From the NCBI GenBank assembly GCA_028023455.1, contig JAQFVV010012496.1, forward strand, positions 1 through 64,000: 64,000 nt of DNA, given 5' to 3'. This document shows positions 10,837 to 21,403 of this stretch, in pieces. The stretch is from Epiperipatus broadwayi (lineage: Eukaryota > Onychophora > Udeonychophora > Euonychophora > Peripatidae). The notes beneath the pieces were generated by a model. That model was not told where the DNA came from, made no database searches, and was given only the letters and a program-made list of their open reading frames with translations. Every line of letters starts with the position of its first letter. The stretch's first letter is position 1. The position numbers were made by a program, and so were the translations under genes.

Positions 10837-11097
10837 AAACAGGCAAAACTCTCCATACAGTAGTGCCACCCTGTGCCAACCAGAGTAATCAATGAATGCC
10901 AGAAGGCTTGTGCATAAAATCCCCATCTAATGTCTACTCATCCAATATCCACAGACTAGTTTCAGACTTCTGGTCTTCATCAGTGAGGAGTCATGGATCT
11001 TAGTGGCAATACATATAGAGAGTTTGGCCTGTTTTAATAACAGTTAAAAGCAAGCATAAAAAATGGTGATCATGTGATGTTTATTGGCACATTACAA
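10837..11097. repeat. FB1 composite foldback inserted in RTE LINE
   Basis: The left part is an FB1 unit in minus orientation ('aggcaaaactctccatacag' onward). The right part is a plus-oriented FB1 end ('agagagtttggcctg' to 'gtgatgtttattgg'). Identical 13-bp copies of 'cacattacaatca' flank it (10824-10836 and 11098-11110), which fixes the insertion boundaries inside the LINE. The two ends are asymmetric: the left starts at 'aaacaggc' while the right extends some 60 bp farther. That argues for 5' truncation by reverse transcription. Confidence 0.85.
10948..10990 (-). ncRNA. Hammerhead-ribozyme-like motif (FB1), best core
   Basis: Read on the minus strand. CTGATGA is at 10983-10977. Stem II is four perfect pairs AGAC/GTCT with loop CAGAA. 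GAAA is at 10963-10960, then C-TAGT and C17. Flanking strands TCCTCA and TGTGGA form stem I with five of six pairs. All invariant core positions of a type-I hammerhead are present. The stem III segment ACTAGT (10955-10960) is self-complementary but too short to fold on itself, so stem III would form between two RNAs. Predicted cleavage lies between 10954 and 10953. Activity is inferred, not shown. Confidence 0.6.
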
Positions 11098-11425
11098 TCA
11101 TGATCATATTTACTATTCATCAAAATGTAAAACAATTCTACTGTATCTTCATTTGGATACATTTGTGTCCATGGGATTGTTACCTTTTTTTAAAGAAGAA
11201 TTCATAATATACATCCCCCACTCTCCCCAGAAAAATCCATAAGTTATTTTTTGTTTCTACTTTCTCCATAATCAAATTTATGCAGAACAGTTTCATCTTT
11301 CAATTGGTTTTTCAATTCAAGCATTACAAATATACCTTAATAATTTTAAAATTCTTGTTTGATCTGTTCAAAAACATTCTGTACATTTAAAAGTTCTCTG
11401 CATCTTCATCAGAATGAGAAATAAT
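11098..11425 (-). pseudogene. RTE-type LINE, endonuclease region, second part
   Basis: Continues after the FB1 insertion. 'tcatttggatacatttgtgt' near 11145 matches 'tcatttggatgcttccatat' at 48.68 kb. Decayed. Confidence 0.6.
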
Positions 11426-11469
11426 TGTCTATAAAGCTATATTATTATTTGCTATATTTGGTTAGTAAT

Positions 11470-11650
11470 TTAAACAGTAAGGATTTTTCATCCTAACACA
11501 TATGCTGTACTGTTTTTGTAATATCTCATCAAAGTCTTGTTGAGTATTGAGAATGTTCGAGAGTTTCCTCAATATTCGATAAAACATAGTTGAGATATTA
11601 TAAAAAGTAATACAGCAGATATTAGGATGAAAAATCCTTATTACTTAAAT
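11470..11650. repeat. Palindrome of about 170 bp inside RTE LINE
   Basis: The left arm 'aaggatttttcatcctaaca' and 'tgctgtactg' is mirrored by 'tattaggatgaaaaatcctt' and 'agtaatacagca' on the right; arms are about 55 bp with a centre near 11560. It interrupts the LINE endonuclease region. No CTGATGA/GAAA cassette was seen. Confidence 0.75.
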
Positions 11651-11689
11651 TACATACTATCTCTGTGCTAGTAAATAAAATCAAATGTT

Positions 11690-11960
11690 ACATATCTTTG
11701 GTAAGGTTGTATAAGTAATCTTGCCATATCAATCTCCACCATACTGTTTTTTTTTTTTTAATTGTAATGAGTGCCATTTTTATAATCATCAATTTTAAAA
11801 TCTATTATCTCATCTTTCCTTTTGATTTTACAAACTCCACCAACTCACATTTGATATTAGAAAGTTCTTCTAATTTGTGTAATTTTTATTTGCAAGAAGT
11901 ATTTTTAGTTATAGGTATCTAAATATGCGGTCTTTACCAGAAGGACACCCGTAACCCTAT
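11690..11960 (-). pseudogene. RTE-type LINE, endonuclease N-terminal region
   Basis: 'atatcaatctccaccatact' near 11727 and 'cacatttgatattagaaag' near 11850 correspond to 49.02 and 49.17 kb of the more complete copy. Same insertion as 10500-11425. Confidence 0.62.
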
Positions 11961-12274
11961 TTTTTAGCATTGTCTGATTTCAGTGATAAACTGCTATCAT
12001 GGCCAATAACTTTAGAAACTCTATTTTATTTTGTTGAATGATAAATTTTTATACACATTTACATATTTGTGCTACTTTCAAAATCATTTGGCCGATATCT
12101 CAGTTAAGAATTATCACATATTTAATAAGATTCACCATTGGATAATTTGATCCCAAACTCAGAAGAAAACTATTCAGAGATAAAGACTTTAAACTAATTA
12201 TGCTTCTTGATAAGTATAGATGAGAAGCCCATCCTTGCCCATTTAATTTATGAATAAGTGTATAGCAATAAACA

Positions 12275-12645
12275 TCGCATGATCACAATTTCTTATGCTT
12301 GCTTATAACTGTTATTAAAATAGGCAAAACTCTTCATACAGTAGTGCCACCCAGTGCAAGCCAGAGTAATCAATAGATATCAGTTTAAGACTGATAGTTT
12401 TGTAGTTCAGTAGAGATAAAAGGTGGTTGCTGGAGGGTTGCATTAGATCCTATGATCTAGGTGCAGTGCTTTCAGATACAAGGCTCCTCACTGACGAAGG
12501 CCACAAGCCAGAAACTAGTCTGGTGATATTGGATGAGTAGGCACTAGATAGGGATTTTATGCACAAGTTTTTCTTGCATCGATTGATTACTCTTGCTTGC
12601 ACTGAGTGGCACTACTGTATGGAAAGTTTTGCCTGTTTTTATATA
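12275..12645. repeat. FB1 inverted pair
   Basis: A short minus-oriented end (12275-12390) joins a nearly full plus-oriented unit (12395-12645) that ends 'ggaaagttttgcctg'. The centre lies near 'cagtttaagactgatag'. Confidence 0.8.
12485..12526 (+). ncRNA. Hammerhead-like motif (FB1)
   Basis: CTGACGA at 12491-12497 (position 7 tolerates any base); GGC/GCC stem II with loop CACAA and an A.A mismatch next to the core; GAAA at 12511-12514; then CTAGTC. Stem I TGGTGA/TCCTCA has five of six pairs. ACTAGT is self-complementary. Confidence 0.5.
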
Positions 12646-12779
12646 CCAATAACACTGCAATAACAAGAACACATGCAATTGATAATAGGAATTTGACGTA
12701 TTTATTTTCTTAAAGGTCTAAAAAAAGAATCAAAAGTTTTTCAGTTAACAGAAAACTCGTTTTTGCAGATTTTTAAAAT

Positions 12780-13325
12780 CACTTCTATCCAAATTTTTTT
12801 ATTAAATTTATTACAACACTTTCAGAAGATCAATCTGGATTTTGTGGCATAATCATTTTCCTATTTCATATTATTCTTTAGTAGAGAAAATGCATTGAAG
12901 TTAGGAAATGCTTTTGCAAAGAACTGATATAAAAATTGATAATTCGTAATATCTAATTCCTCCAATAGTCTGATCCACATAAATCCCTTAGATATTTGAT
13001 ATTCAACTATTTCAATAATTTAATTTTTACTGCTTCTTTTAAGGTAACAACAGTTGTTGCACCAATTTGGGGAGAGATGATTTTCTATTCGTCTTAGAAG
13101 CGTTAATACTGACATTTTAAGAGCTTTTGATTTTCAAACTTTATTAATACAATATTATACATCATTAATCGCCACCAGCTTTCCATGTTTAATCTCTTAA
13201 TTATAATTCAGTCGTTAAGTACAAATTTTCTTTTATCCAAAATACAATCTCTTCATCTTCATATGAATGCTTCTCTTCCAATTTGATTTTATATTGGATT
13301 TTTTCAAAACAAAAAAAAAAAGAAT
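12780..13325 (-). pseudogene. RTE-type LINE, segment before SINE2 insertion
   Basis: 'ccaaaatacaatctcttc' (about 13238) and 'ggattttttcaaaac' (13297) are counterparts of 'caaaatataatccaattctt' and 'gcatttttttcaaaa' at 48.65-48.73 kb. The 12.8-13.1 kb part is more doubtful. SINE2 interrupts it. Confidence 0.5.
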
Positions 13326-13512
13326 TTATAATATACAGACAACACAGGTTAATAATTACACAACGTTTCGAGTAGTATTCTCCACTCTTCTTCAGGTGTT
13401 GCTAGCCTATATGCACAGTGACAATATTTGCTTAGAAGTTGAACTCGCACCTTTAGATTCTTGAATATCGAATTTAAGGCAAACACTCTACCAACTGGGA
13501 TATTATATCAAA
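13326..13512 (-). repeat. SINE2, tRNA-headed SINE, minus orientation
   Basis: Minus-strand order: A-box-like 'tcccagttggtagagtg', B-box-like 'gcgagttcaact', then the body with CTGAAGA at 13395-13389 and CGAAACGTTG near 13370-13360, then a 3' part with 'taacctgtgttgtctg'. It is nested in the RTE endonuclease region. The 65-codon plus-strand frame overlapping it is not a gene. Confidence 0.78.
13358..13399 (-). ncRNA. Hammerhead-like motif in SINE2
   Basis: Minus strand: ACAC, CTGAAGA (position 7 = A, allowed), a hairpin with GAGT/ACTC, GAAA at 13369-13366, then CG-T and H17 = T, followed by GTGT. ACAC/GTGT gives a four-pair stem I. ACGT at the stem III position is self-complementary. One unpaired A separates CTGAAGA from stem II, a departure from the canonical fold. 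The combination of a Pol III head with a hammerhead resembles the schistosome Sm-alpha satellite. Confidence 0.4.
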
Positions 13513-13985
13513 GGCTATACAGATTTTAGTTTTCCTCAAATACCAGAAGTATAACTTCTTTTTCATTTTTAAACTTATAAACAAATTTATCCACAGAACC
13601 GCACCTTTTAATTATTTTTCAGTTTTAGCATTATAATTTCCATGGCAATTTTAAAATAATGCTCACTGTGATCAAAATATTTTGTATATCTATATAAAAT
13701 TCCTCCACTTCTTTATCCAAAAGATAACTTATCTCAATAAACCTAATTATTCACATTCAATATCTTTTTATTAAGTTTAATATCTAATATTGACGTTCTA
13801 TTTGATAAACCATTATTTTTAATTTATATTAAATTCCAATTCATTACACTTCCATTATTTTTTTATCTCCCTAGTAAAGTATACACCCAGTTCCAAATCA
13901 AATCTTTTTTCAAACTTTTTTTCCAAGCTCACAAAATCTAAAATGTCCCATTAAATAGTAGACAGTCTTCTTATATATGTATTTT
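13513..13985 (-). pseudogene. RTE-type LINE, endonuclease segment after SINE2
   Basis: 'ataatttccatggcaatt' near 13634 is the degraded equivalent of the GDFN-coding block at 48.86 kb, and 'cactgtgatcaaaatat' and 'aaaattcctccacttcttta' follow as in the better copy. Confidence 0.58.
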
Positions 13986-13989
13986 TTTT

Positions 13990-14850
13990 ATGAAACCAAC
14001 AAAATATCATGTGATCACCATTTCCCATGCGTACTCAAGCTGTTATTAACACTAGCAAACTCTCCATACTGTAGTGCCATTTAGTGCAAGCTATAGAAAT
14101 CAATGGATGTAGGAAGGTTTGTGCATAAAATTCCCATCTAGTGTATATTCATCCAATATCCCCAGACTAGTTGCTAGCTTGTGGCTTTCATTAGTGAGAA
14201 AGCTTGGATATGAGAACACTACACTTAGATCTTAAGATCTAATGCAACCTTCCAGCAGCCATTTTTTACCTTATTAGCTAACTATAAAGCTTTGAGTCCA
14301 AAATGAAAATGCAATAAAGGTTTTTAATTTAAGCTCATTAGCTTGTATAAGTAATATAGATCTGAACTCAGTTCAGAATCCATACTTTTTAAGGTCTTTG
14401 GTCTTTTAATAACCACAGTCACCAAAATCCTATTGGGCAGGATTGGTATTAAGCCACTAAACATCACAGGATAACCATTCTTTATGCTTACACAAGCTGT
14501 TTAAACAGAGACAAAACTCTCCACACAGTAGTACCACACAGTTTAAGACAGTATAATCAATGGATGCAGGAAGGTTTGTACATAAAATTCCTATCTAGTG
14601 TCTACTCTGCCAATATCCCCAGGCTAGTTTCTGGCTTGGGCTTTCATCAATGAGGAGCTTTGGAACTGAGAACATTGAAACTATATCTAAGGATCTAATG
14701 CAACCCTTCAGAAGTCACCTTTTACCTATTTAGATAACTATAAAACTAGGAGCTCAAGTTAAAAACCCCTTAATGTTTTCAATCCAAGCTCATTTGCTTG
14801 TATGCCATAGACTGAAATGGTATAAAGCCAACAAAACATCATATGATCAC
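13990..14850 (-). repeat. FB1, two head-to-tail units, minus orientation
   Basis: Two successive minus-oriented units: the block 'tatccccag' occurs at 14157 and again at 14614, 457 bp apart. The junction carries 'ggcaggattggtattaagcc' followed by 'actaaacatcacagg'. Cassettes near 14160-14200 and 14617-14656 are mutated (for example CTAATGA and GCAA), so neither has an intact hammerhead core. Confidence 0.8.
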
Positions 14851-14854
14851 CATA

Positions 14855-15045
14855 TTCTATGCAGTGCTCTCAGATCCAAAAGCTCATCACTGAGGAAAGC
14901 CACAGGATAGAAAATAGTCTTGGGATGTTGGATGAGTAGACAATAGATGGGGGTTTTATGCACAAATCTTCCTGCATCCATTGATAACTAAAGCTTACAC
15001 TAGGTGGCACTATTGTAGGAGAATTTGATATTGTTAATTTTTCAT
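14855..15045 (+). repeat. FB1 partial unit, plus orientation
   Basis: Faces the preceding minus units. It has 'gcagtgctctcagatcc', a CTGAGGA cassette at 14888 with a disturbed stem II, and 'tggcactattgtaggagaat'. The 62-codon antisense frame is a by-product. Confidence 0.75.
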
Positions 15046-15635
15046 GTTTAGAATGCACTTACAGATAGAAATAGCTAAGTAAAATATGGTCATAACCTCT
15101 TCATGTTTATCCCACTTTGTCTTTAGTCAACTGCTTCTTTTGATGGAATATTACTTCCTCCATGACATGAGGACCATGATATATGTCTATCATACATATA
15201 AAGTCATAAAGATGACCATTTACACATAGATTCATACATTCACTCTAATTTTCAAAGAAAAGCTATCTAATGTAGCCATTAATAACTTAGACATCTGAAA
15301 AATATAACCACAGCAGTTTTTAATCTTAAACTCGTAGTTAAAAGTCAATAAACTCACCACACTGACTGATACACATTTGCAAGCATCCTATACATGGTCA
15401 CAACAACAAGAAAGCATGAAGTGTATTTTCCCCTGCTCAGTTCTTTAAGAGCATCCCATATATGGTCGCAGCAACAAGAAAGCATGAAGTGTATTTTCCC
15501 CTGCTCAGTTCTTTAAGACCTCATAATAAAATAAGGTTATTTATTTATAATTACAAATTTATTTTTGAAACCATAAAATATTATATCCACATCAATATAT
15601 AAATTTTCAAGCTGCAACTTAAAGAAATGATGAAT
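15046..15635. other. Unassigned sequence with a 68-bp tandem duplication
   Basis: A 68-bp unit ('catcctatacatggtcacaa' through 'cagttctttaaga') is repeated immediately (about 15384-15451 and 15452-15519) with few differences. The rest shows no gene or known repeat. Confidence 0.8.
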
Positions 15636-15639
15636 ATAT

Positions 15640-16115
15640 ATATTAGCAAGAAAAATCACATCATACATCATGTGACTTAATTTAATAAGCTTGTACTACA
15701 AATGTAATATAATGAGTATGCTAATAGCTCTAAACAAGCTTTTCTGAATATTCCTATTCCTAAACTGGTTTGACACTTATGTCATGTGATGTATTACTTG
15801 ATTTTTCTTACTATTACAGTTTTGCTCTAAAGGCTTTGGTGATGTTATATTGCTAAAGCTATTTATATATGGTGTATCTGAACTTACTTCAGTCCTATAT
15901 GGCCATTTAAGTTAGATAGGTGGATTTGAAGACCTATAGTTGTCTGAAAATTCCAAATTTTCTAATAGTTAACTATTATATAAAGGGTGGGCTTGAATTG
16001 GCATTTTTAGAACTAATGTCTGAATTTCATAGTGCCTCACTGATGACAGCCACCAGCTGAAACCACTTTGGGGATGGCAATATTTTTATAACTTGTAAAA
16101 AGATATTAGCACACT
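15640..16115. repeat. FB3 inverted repeat pair
   Basis: The left part carries 'taatataatgagtatgctaa', 'tagctctaaacaagcttttc' and 'catgtgatgtattacttg'. The right part carries 'gtgtatctgaactta', 'agttaactattatataaag' and a CTGATGA cassette, ending in 'gcacacttattatatatata'. The family recurs at 37.43 and 59.97 kb. The 5.2-kb element starts where the FB3 end would continue, so it may have inserted into FB3. Confidence 0.72.
16035..16074 (+). ncRNA. Hammerhead-like motif (FB3)
   Basis: CTGATGA at 16040-16046, an AGC/GCT hairpin with loop CACCA and one unpaired C, GAAA at 16059-16062, then CCACT with U16.1/U17. Stem I TGGGG/CCTCA has five pairs including one G.U. Core residues are intact; stem III is not clearly self-complementary in this copy. 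Confidence 0.48.
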
Positions 16116-17074
16116 TATTATATATATATATTCTAACATGCCGTTTGTACATCTCACTTCCGAATAATATAAATATAAATAAAATGGGTTAGCTCAGTTA
16201 ATGATTACGTTTGGTTCGATGCAGATAATTAATAAATAAAATATCCTGCATTATATTAAAACATTCTACTAGAAAATAATGAAAAGGTTCTGTTTATAAA
16301 ACAAATAAATAAATATTTATTTATCTTATCATGAGACTTGGAAGTGAAATACAGGTGACAAGAAAGATTACATTGAGCCAATATCCCATCGGATACTACT
16401 TCAATGACATAAGAACACTATCCTCCCCTATTATTATCTTAAATAAATAATCTTATAGTATTCTTATGACTTTAATAAATCCTACTCATTAAGATTAAAC
16501 TAATAATTAAATCTTAATCTCTTATTCATCATAATTTAGCTCAATAAAATCTCAGGTTCATAAAACTATTCTAAGTTAATTAAAATCACGGTAGTAAAAC
16601 ATGAGAAGGGATTTCTATGTCATACTCTACTACACTCAAACTAATGATAATAATAATAATAAATAATATTCTTTATTGTATGAACTAATTCTGTATATCT
16701 CTTTCTTCACTATAATTTTATTTCTATAATAAAATAATATAATACTATACTATAATCTTTTATCTTCAGATAATAATAATGTAAGAAAAATATGTGTGGT
16801 AGCACTTTATAATCTGACAAATAAAGGTGTGTGGCAACGGATAGCATATAATTCGATGTACCATTATGATAACTAATTTATGACCATAAGATAATGTTAA
16901 ATATGATTACTTAATTAAATGAATCTTCAAAAAAATATTCAAATTCTTAAAATAATTCTTCATTTATCTTTGTGCAAAAATTATATGTTTAATTTAGTGA
17001 CTCTGTGTAACTCATGCAGTGTGATGATGGAAAAAATAAATAATCAGACACACAAACTTTTGAATAAACAAATT

Positions 17075-17100
17075 TAACAAAGCTTTATTATTAACAATAA
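17075..17100 (-). promoter_or_regulatory. Possible polyadenylation signal of E5 copy 1
   Basis: On the minus strand 'taataataaagctttg' holds AATAAA. The second copy has 'taataataaactttg' at the same place (about 41760-41775). Function is inferred from position and conservation. Confidence 0.35.
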
Positions 17101-20100
17101 AAATAAATAAACAATTTATTTACAGTATTTACATTGGATATCCTCACTTCGTTCGACATTTTATATTACTTGGTTATTAAACAATCTAGAATTTATTTAA
17201 GTCTTCATCTGACTTAAAATAATAACAATAAAATAATACCATTTTATTTATCTTTTAAAATCAATACTATGATAAAATTACATTTTATTACTTATTTTAA
17301 AATATATCATCTTTAACTATTATTTAAGCTATGCTTCTTTTAGAACATCCATAGAAACATAGTAAGGAAAAACAAAATAAGAAAACTAATCATTCTGCAA
17401 TGTTAAAAGAAAATACTATATAAGATATTTACTGTTAATTTATTATTAAATTATGTGGATACAATTGTTCACTGCATTATGATCATCAAATATAACATAT
17501 CCCACTTGATACCACTGTAATACTATATAATTGTAACTACTGATACATTCCTTATTATTTACTAAATATAAAATTATACCTATGATTATTGTTTATATCG
17601 TTTTACTTTATAAACGTATTTTAAAAATATGCAATACTTATATTCAAACAAATTAAAGCATTTAAAAGTTATTTAACATTTTAAAGAACAACTTTGTTTT
17701 ATATGTTTTATTCTTGAAATTTTTTATTTTATTTCCAAAACAAATCTAAAAAAACATATTTTATGATTCTTTTCCTTTTAGTATCTACTGGATTTATAAT
17801 TCCAATTTATGCAAATTCTACTTCTTCTAAGTAAATGAACTCATCTCATTCAAATGATAGCTTATCTTAAACTCTAAATTATCTACTATTTATTTTCAAA
17901 TATATCATACTGAACGATGTAGTTACATTGGAAATCTAGATAGCGAACAGATGTAGGATCTAGGGAAGAAAAACCAGAGTATAACTCATAACATATATCA
18001 AAATATCATGGCACAGTGTATCTATAAGAAATAGAGGCATGACATAGTCTAATGTCCTCCAATAATATCAATGATGTCAAGCTATTCCTTCAGCTTATTA
18101 AAACATCAATACTTAAGGAAAATAGACACTGTCCAAAATAAATATATCAGTTACAGGGCACTGTTAACTGTACTGATATCCACAAAGATTATAAAATATT
18201 ATTCATATTCCCTCATCACATCCTATTATAACATCATCTTGGGTTCCTGTTTACCATAGTACTACCAAGCCACTATCTTATTACTATTTCTTAAAGATTT
18301 ATCACATCTTACATTGACAAAAATAACTATCTTGCATATTCGAAACAATAAATAAAATTCATTTATAATTATAGTGATCTCACTGATCCACAAGGAAAGT
18401 CTGCTTACTTCCTTATTCTATACTCTAAAACATATACAAACTTATAACATGTATCCTTGGAACATCCAATAATATGAAAGTTTTTAAAAGAATCACATAA
18501 ATATTTACTATTATGTTGTGTTATATTACTTAGTATAAAACTATAGTATGCATATTCCCAAAATAAATCCTGATCTCATAATTTTTAAAAGTGTTGTATA
18601 AGATGTGTTTACATATAATTAAACATTTATACTTTCATTCATTATAGTTCATAGGCAATCTAAAAAGAAAACAAAATATACATCATAAAATATCAATATT
18701 CATTAACTATTACCAAGTGATATTATCTGGTCATCACTTTTGCAGTCTTCTTTTTCATCCACTAGATATAGCATAGCATACATAAAAATACATTTATACT
18801 CTTACTTAAATATTCCTATTTAAACTATTAAATTATTATATTATAGGATTTTAATATTATCAATAGATTAATGTTCATGTCCCTACTCTAATAAACTAGT
18901 AAATTTACATTTAAAATAAATAGTAATAAATAAAAGTCATATTTACATAACTTCGGGTGAAAACAAATGTTTTTTTATAAGTCCGAATATTTCCATTTTC
19001 TTTCTCAAAAGTGTTTTTTTTTTTAAAATTCTCTTCCAAGAAATTCTACACTCTCCTCTGTTGCTATGACAATGAACAAGAGAAAATATTTCTGGTGGTG
19101 GTGGGCGATGTTTTAAATGAATAATAAAAAATATATATGTCTTAAAAAATCTTGAAAATTAAATAAAATAATAATCAATCCATCCTGGACAAGTTCATAG
19201 AATAATAATTTATTACTTCTATAGTCCAGAATGATTATTATTGAAATCATAATAAAATTATATTATTTAAAAATAATAACTTGAAGCTTCTATCCATAAC
19301 ATTCTGTATTGGCATATTGATGCATCAGGTTCCTTTTGGTTTAGCTTAAATTATCCAGATAAACTTTTATGCAATATTTATTTCCATAATTCCATATTTA
19401 TTCATTAGTATGTTCATTTTCTTTATAAGTTTCTTCTTCAACAAATTTATTACCATTCAGGTTTTTCTTGTCTTAAATTATCAGCTGTTAAAACAATGTT
19501 TATATATGAATGCATATAACCTATATATTGTTCAGGTTTTCTTGACAACATATGCTTTTCTAAATATTTTTTCCATGAGTCTTTTCTTAAAATAATTTCT
19601 TGAAAATATTTTTTAAAATGTTTCCTTCAGAAAGGATATAACATTTACTCTTATAATATGATATTTCCATAAATTTATTATGGAGTATATTTGTCTTATG
19701 GCTTATTAATACTGGACCATACTATCTTGCCATATAAAATAATGCATCTTTAATTTTAATCGGCAAACTGTTTTTCTAATGAGTTTCCCATATAATGTCT
19801 GTAAAAATAATTTGTTCATTTGAATAGTTCTCCTGTTCAATATTATTAAAACTGCACTAATAAATACTATATTCATTTTTAACATATTATAAGTTGAATA
19901 TATTTTACTTATTGGTATATCCATTTATTAATTGCGAAGTTATAAATTAGATTTCAACGAATACTCCTGATAATGGGACGTTAAAAAATTAGCAAAGCGT
20001 ATTAAATGAAATTATTATTAATATTTTTATTATATACTCTCTTTTGGAAATACTTTTAATAAAATGTCCAATTAGTTTTGCAAATAAAATTGCACGAGAG

Positions 20101-20126
20101 CACTAAAAATTGACTAAATAATAAAA

Positions 20127-20315
20127 TCAAAAATTATTATCACCTTTGAGATGAACTCTGCTAACTTCATTTTTCAAATTATCATCTTCTACTTTAACAT
20201 CTTGACTAACTATTTGAACTGATGACTTTTCACCTTTAACATTTTTATTAACTAAATCAATAGGTTTACAAAGTTTTCCCTTATAAGATTTATTTTCTTC
20301 TTTCTTTATACATTT
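20127..20315 (-). other. 62-codon open stretch just downstream of E5 promoter
   Basis: The minus strand reads without stop for 62 codons (short pieces: KLCKPIDLVNKNV, VQIVSQDVKVEDD, EVSRVHL) between a TAA at about 20318 and a TGA at 20127. It has no ATG. The composition is lysine- and aspartate-rich and protein-like. About 110 bp here are missing from copy 2, so it is either an insertion in this copy or a segment lost in the other. No family recognised. Confidence 0.3.
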
Positions 20316-20324
20316 TTAATCACA

Positions 20325-20382
20325 CATTGATACCCACGTGCAAACAGTATTTATATCGTAGAAAATATGTCATTCTATTGGT
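20325..20382 (-). promoter_or_regulatory. Putative Pol II core promoter of E5 copy 1
   Basis: Minus strand: CCAAT (20381-20377), TATAAATA (20355-20348), E-box CACGTG (20340-20335) and an initiator-like TCAAT (20330-20326) about 27 nt from the TATA start. The second copy keeps the CCAAT and TATAAATA with a better initiator. Confidence 0.5.
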
Positions 20383-21403
20383 TGATTCTTACTTTTGGTT
20401 TGATACCAAATTTGCGTAATGTTAGAAACTTACACAATTAAATTTCAAAATAAAAAAATATGACGTATTAAAACTTTAAAATCTTATCTAAAATATTACT
20501 TTTAAATCAACTATTGCATTACTAAATTAATTAAATACTTTTAAAATAACTATTAAAACAATATTTAATGAATTTATCCCACCTTTAATATTTAATTTAT
20601 CTATTTTTATTTTAACAAAATATTTAACTTTTTTATTAACTGTACTCATCTTTATTACACTATTTAAACATTTACAACGTTAGTTAACTTAATATTTAAT
20701 ATTGGCCTTTTTATGATAGGTAATAATTCCATCCAATTCTATATATTAGTATACGAATCACATGACTAATATAACCAATACAGCTTATCCGATTTACTGT
20801 CTAGGAATAAATAATAAATTGCAACACTTGTCTTATTAAATAAAATAATACAATTATATAAGATTTGGAAAAATAATTTAGAAAATATAGAATTAAATAC
20901 AATTTTCACTACCATAAAACTAACTTTTAAAATATATGACATTAATTATAATTATTAAATATAGTTTATGAATTTAAATATAATATTTATTTAACTATAA
21001 GTTTTAAGACTATTAAAATTGAGCTTTTAAACATATTTTTAAATATTTATAGCTGTGTTATTTATTATGGCCAGCTTTTGCAACCATATGTAACAATATT
21101 TATAGCTTTATTTAACTGTTCTTAAACGATTTAACATAATTTTAAGCATTACATATTTCATTTAGCTTTAAATTGTACTTTAAGATATTATTAATACAAT
21201 ATAATTAACACATCAAGAGAACTTATTCTAAAATTTAAAATTTTTAATAATTTATTGTGGTGAGCCAATTCTGACCTATAGAAAAGGGCACAATATATAT
21301 TTATGAACAATAGATGGAGCTTTACCAAAACCTCCGACAAGCATATATTTGTTTACATAAGCGTCAAAAGAGTCAGAATTCACTATCTCTTTTGTTGGCT
21401 CCA

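Larger units (their letters stand above)
16131..21290. mobile_element. 5.2-kb non-coding element E5, copy 1
   Basis: Collinear, in direct orientation, with 40843-45970. 'gattacattgagcca' is at 16366 and 41063; the end motif 'gacctatagaaaagggcac' is at 21273 and 45952, so net length differs by only about 20 bp despite many small indels. Both copies start after 'atatattctaac' and end before 'aatatatat', so the target may be an AT run. No long open frame, LTR pair or clear inverted ends were found. Minus-strand signals (CCAAT, TATA, initiator near 20.35 kb; AATAAA near 17.09 kb) suggest a transcribed unit read toward lower coordinates. It may be a non-autonomous or decayed retro-element, or a segmental duplication. 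Confidence 0.7.

Noticed and set aside
14160-14200. Functional hammerhead in the FB1 tandem units at 14.2 and 50.5 kb
   Set aside because: Invariant core residues are changed (CTAATGA, GCAA, CTGACAA), so these are listed only as repeat landmarks.
16131-21290. E5 as an LTR retrotransposon
   Set aside because: The promoter and AATAAA would suit an LTR, but no direct terminal repeat pair, primer-binding site or gag-pol frame was found.
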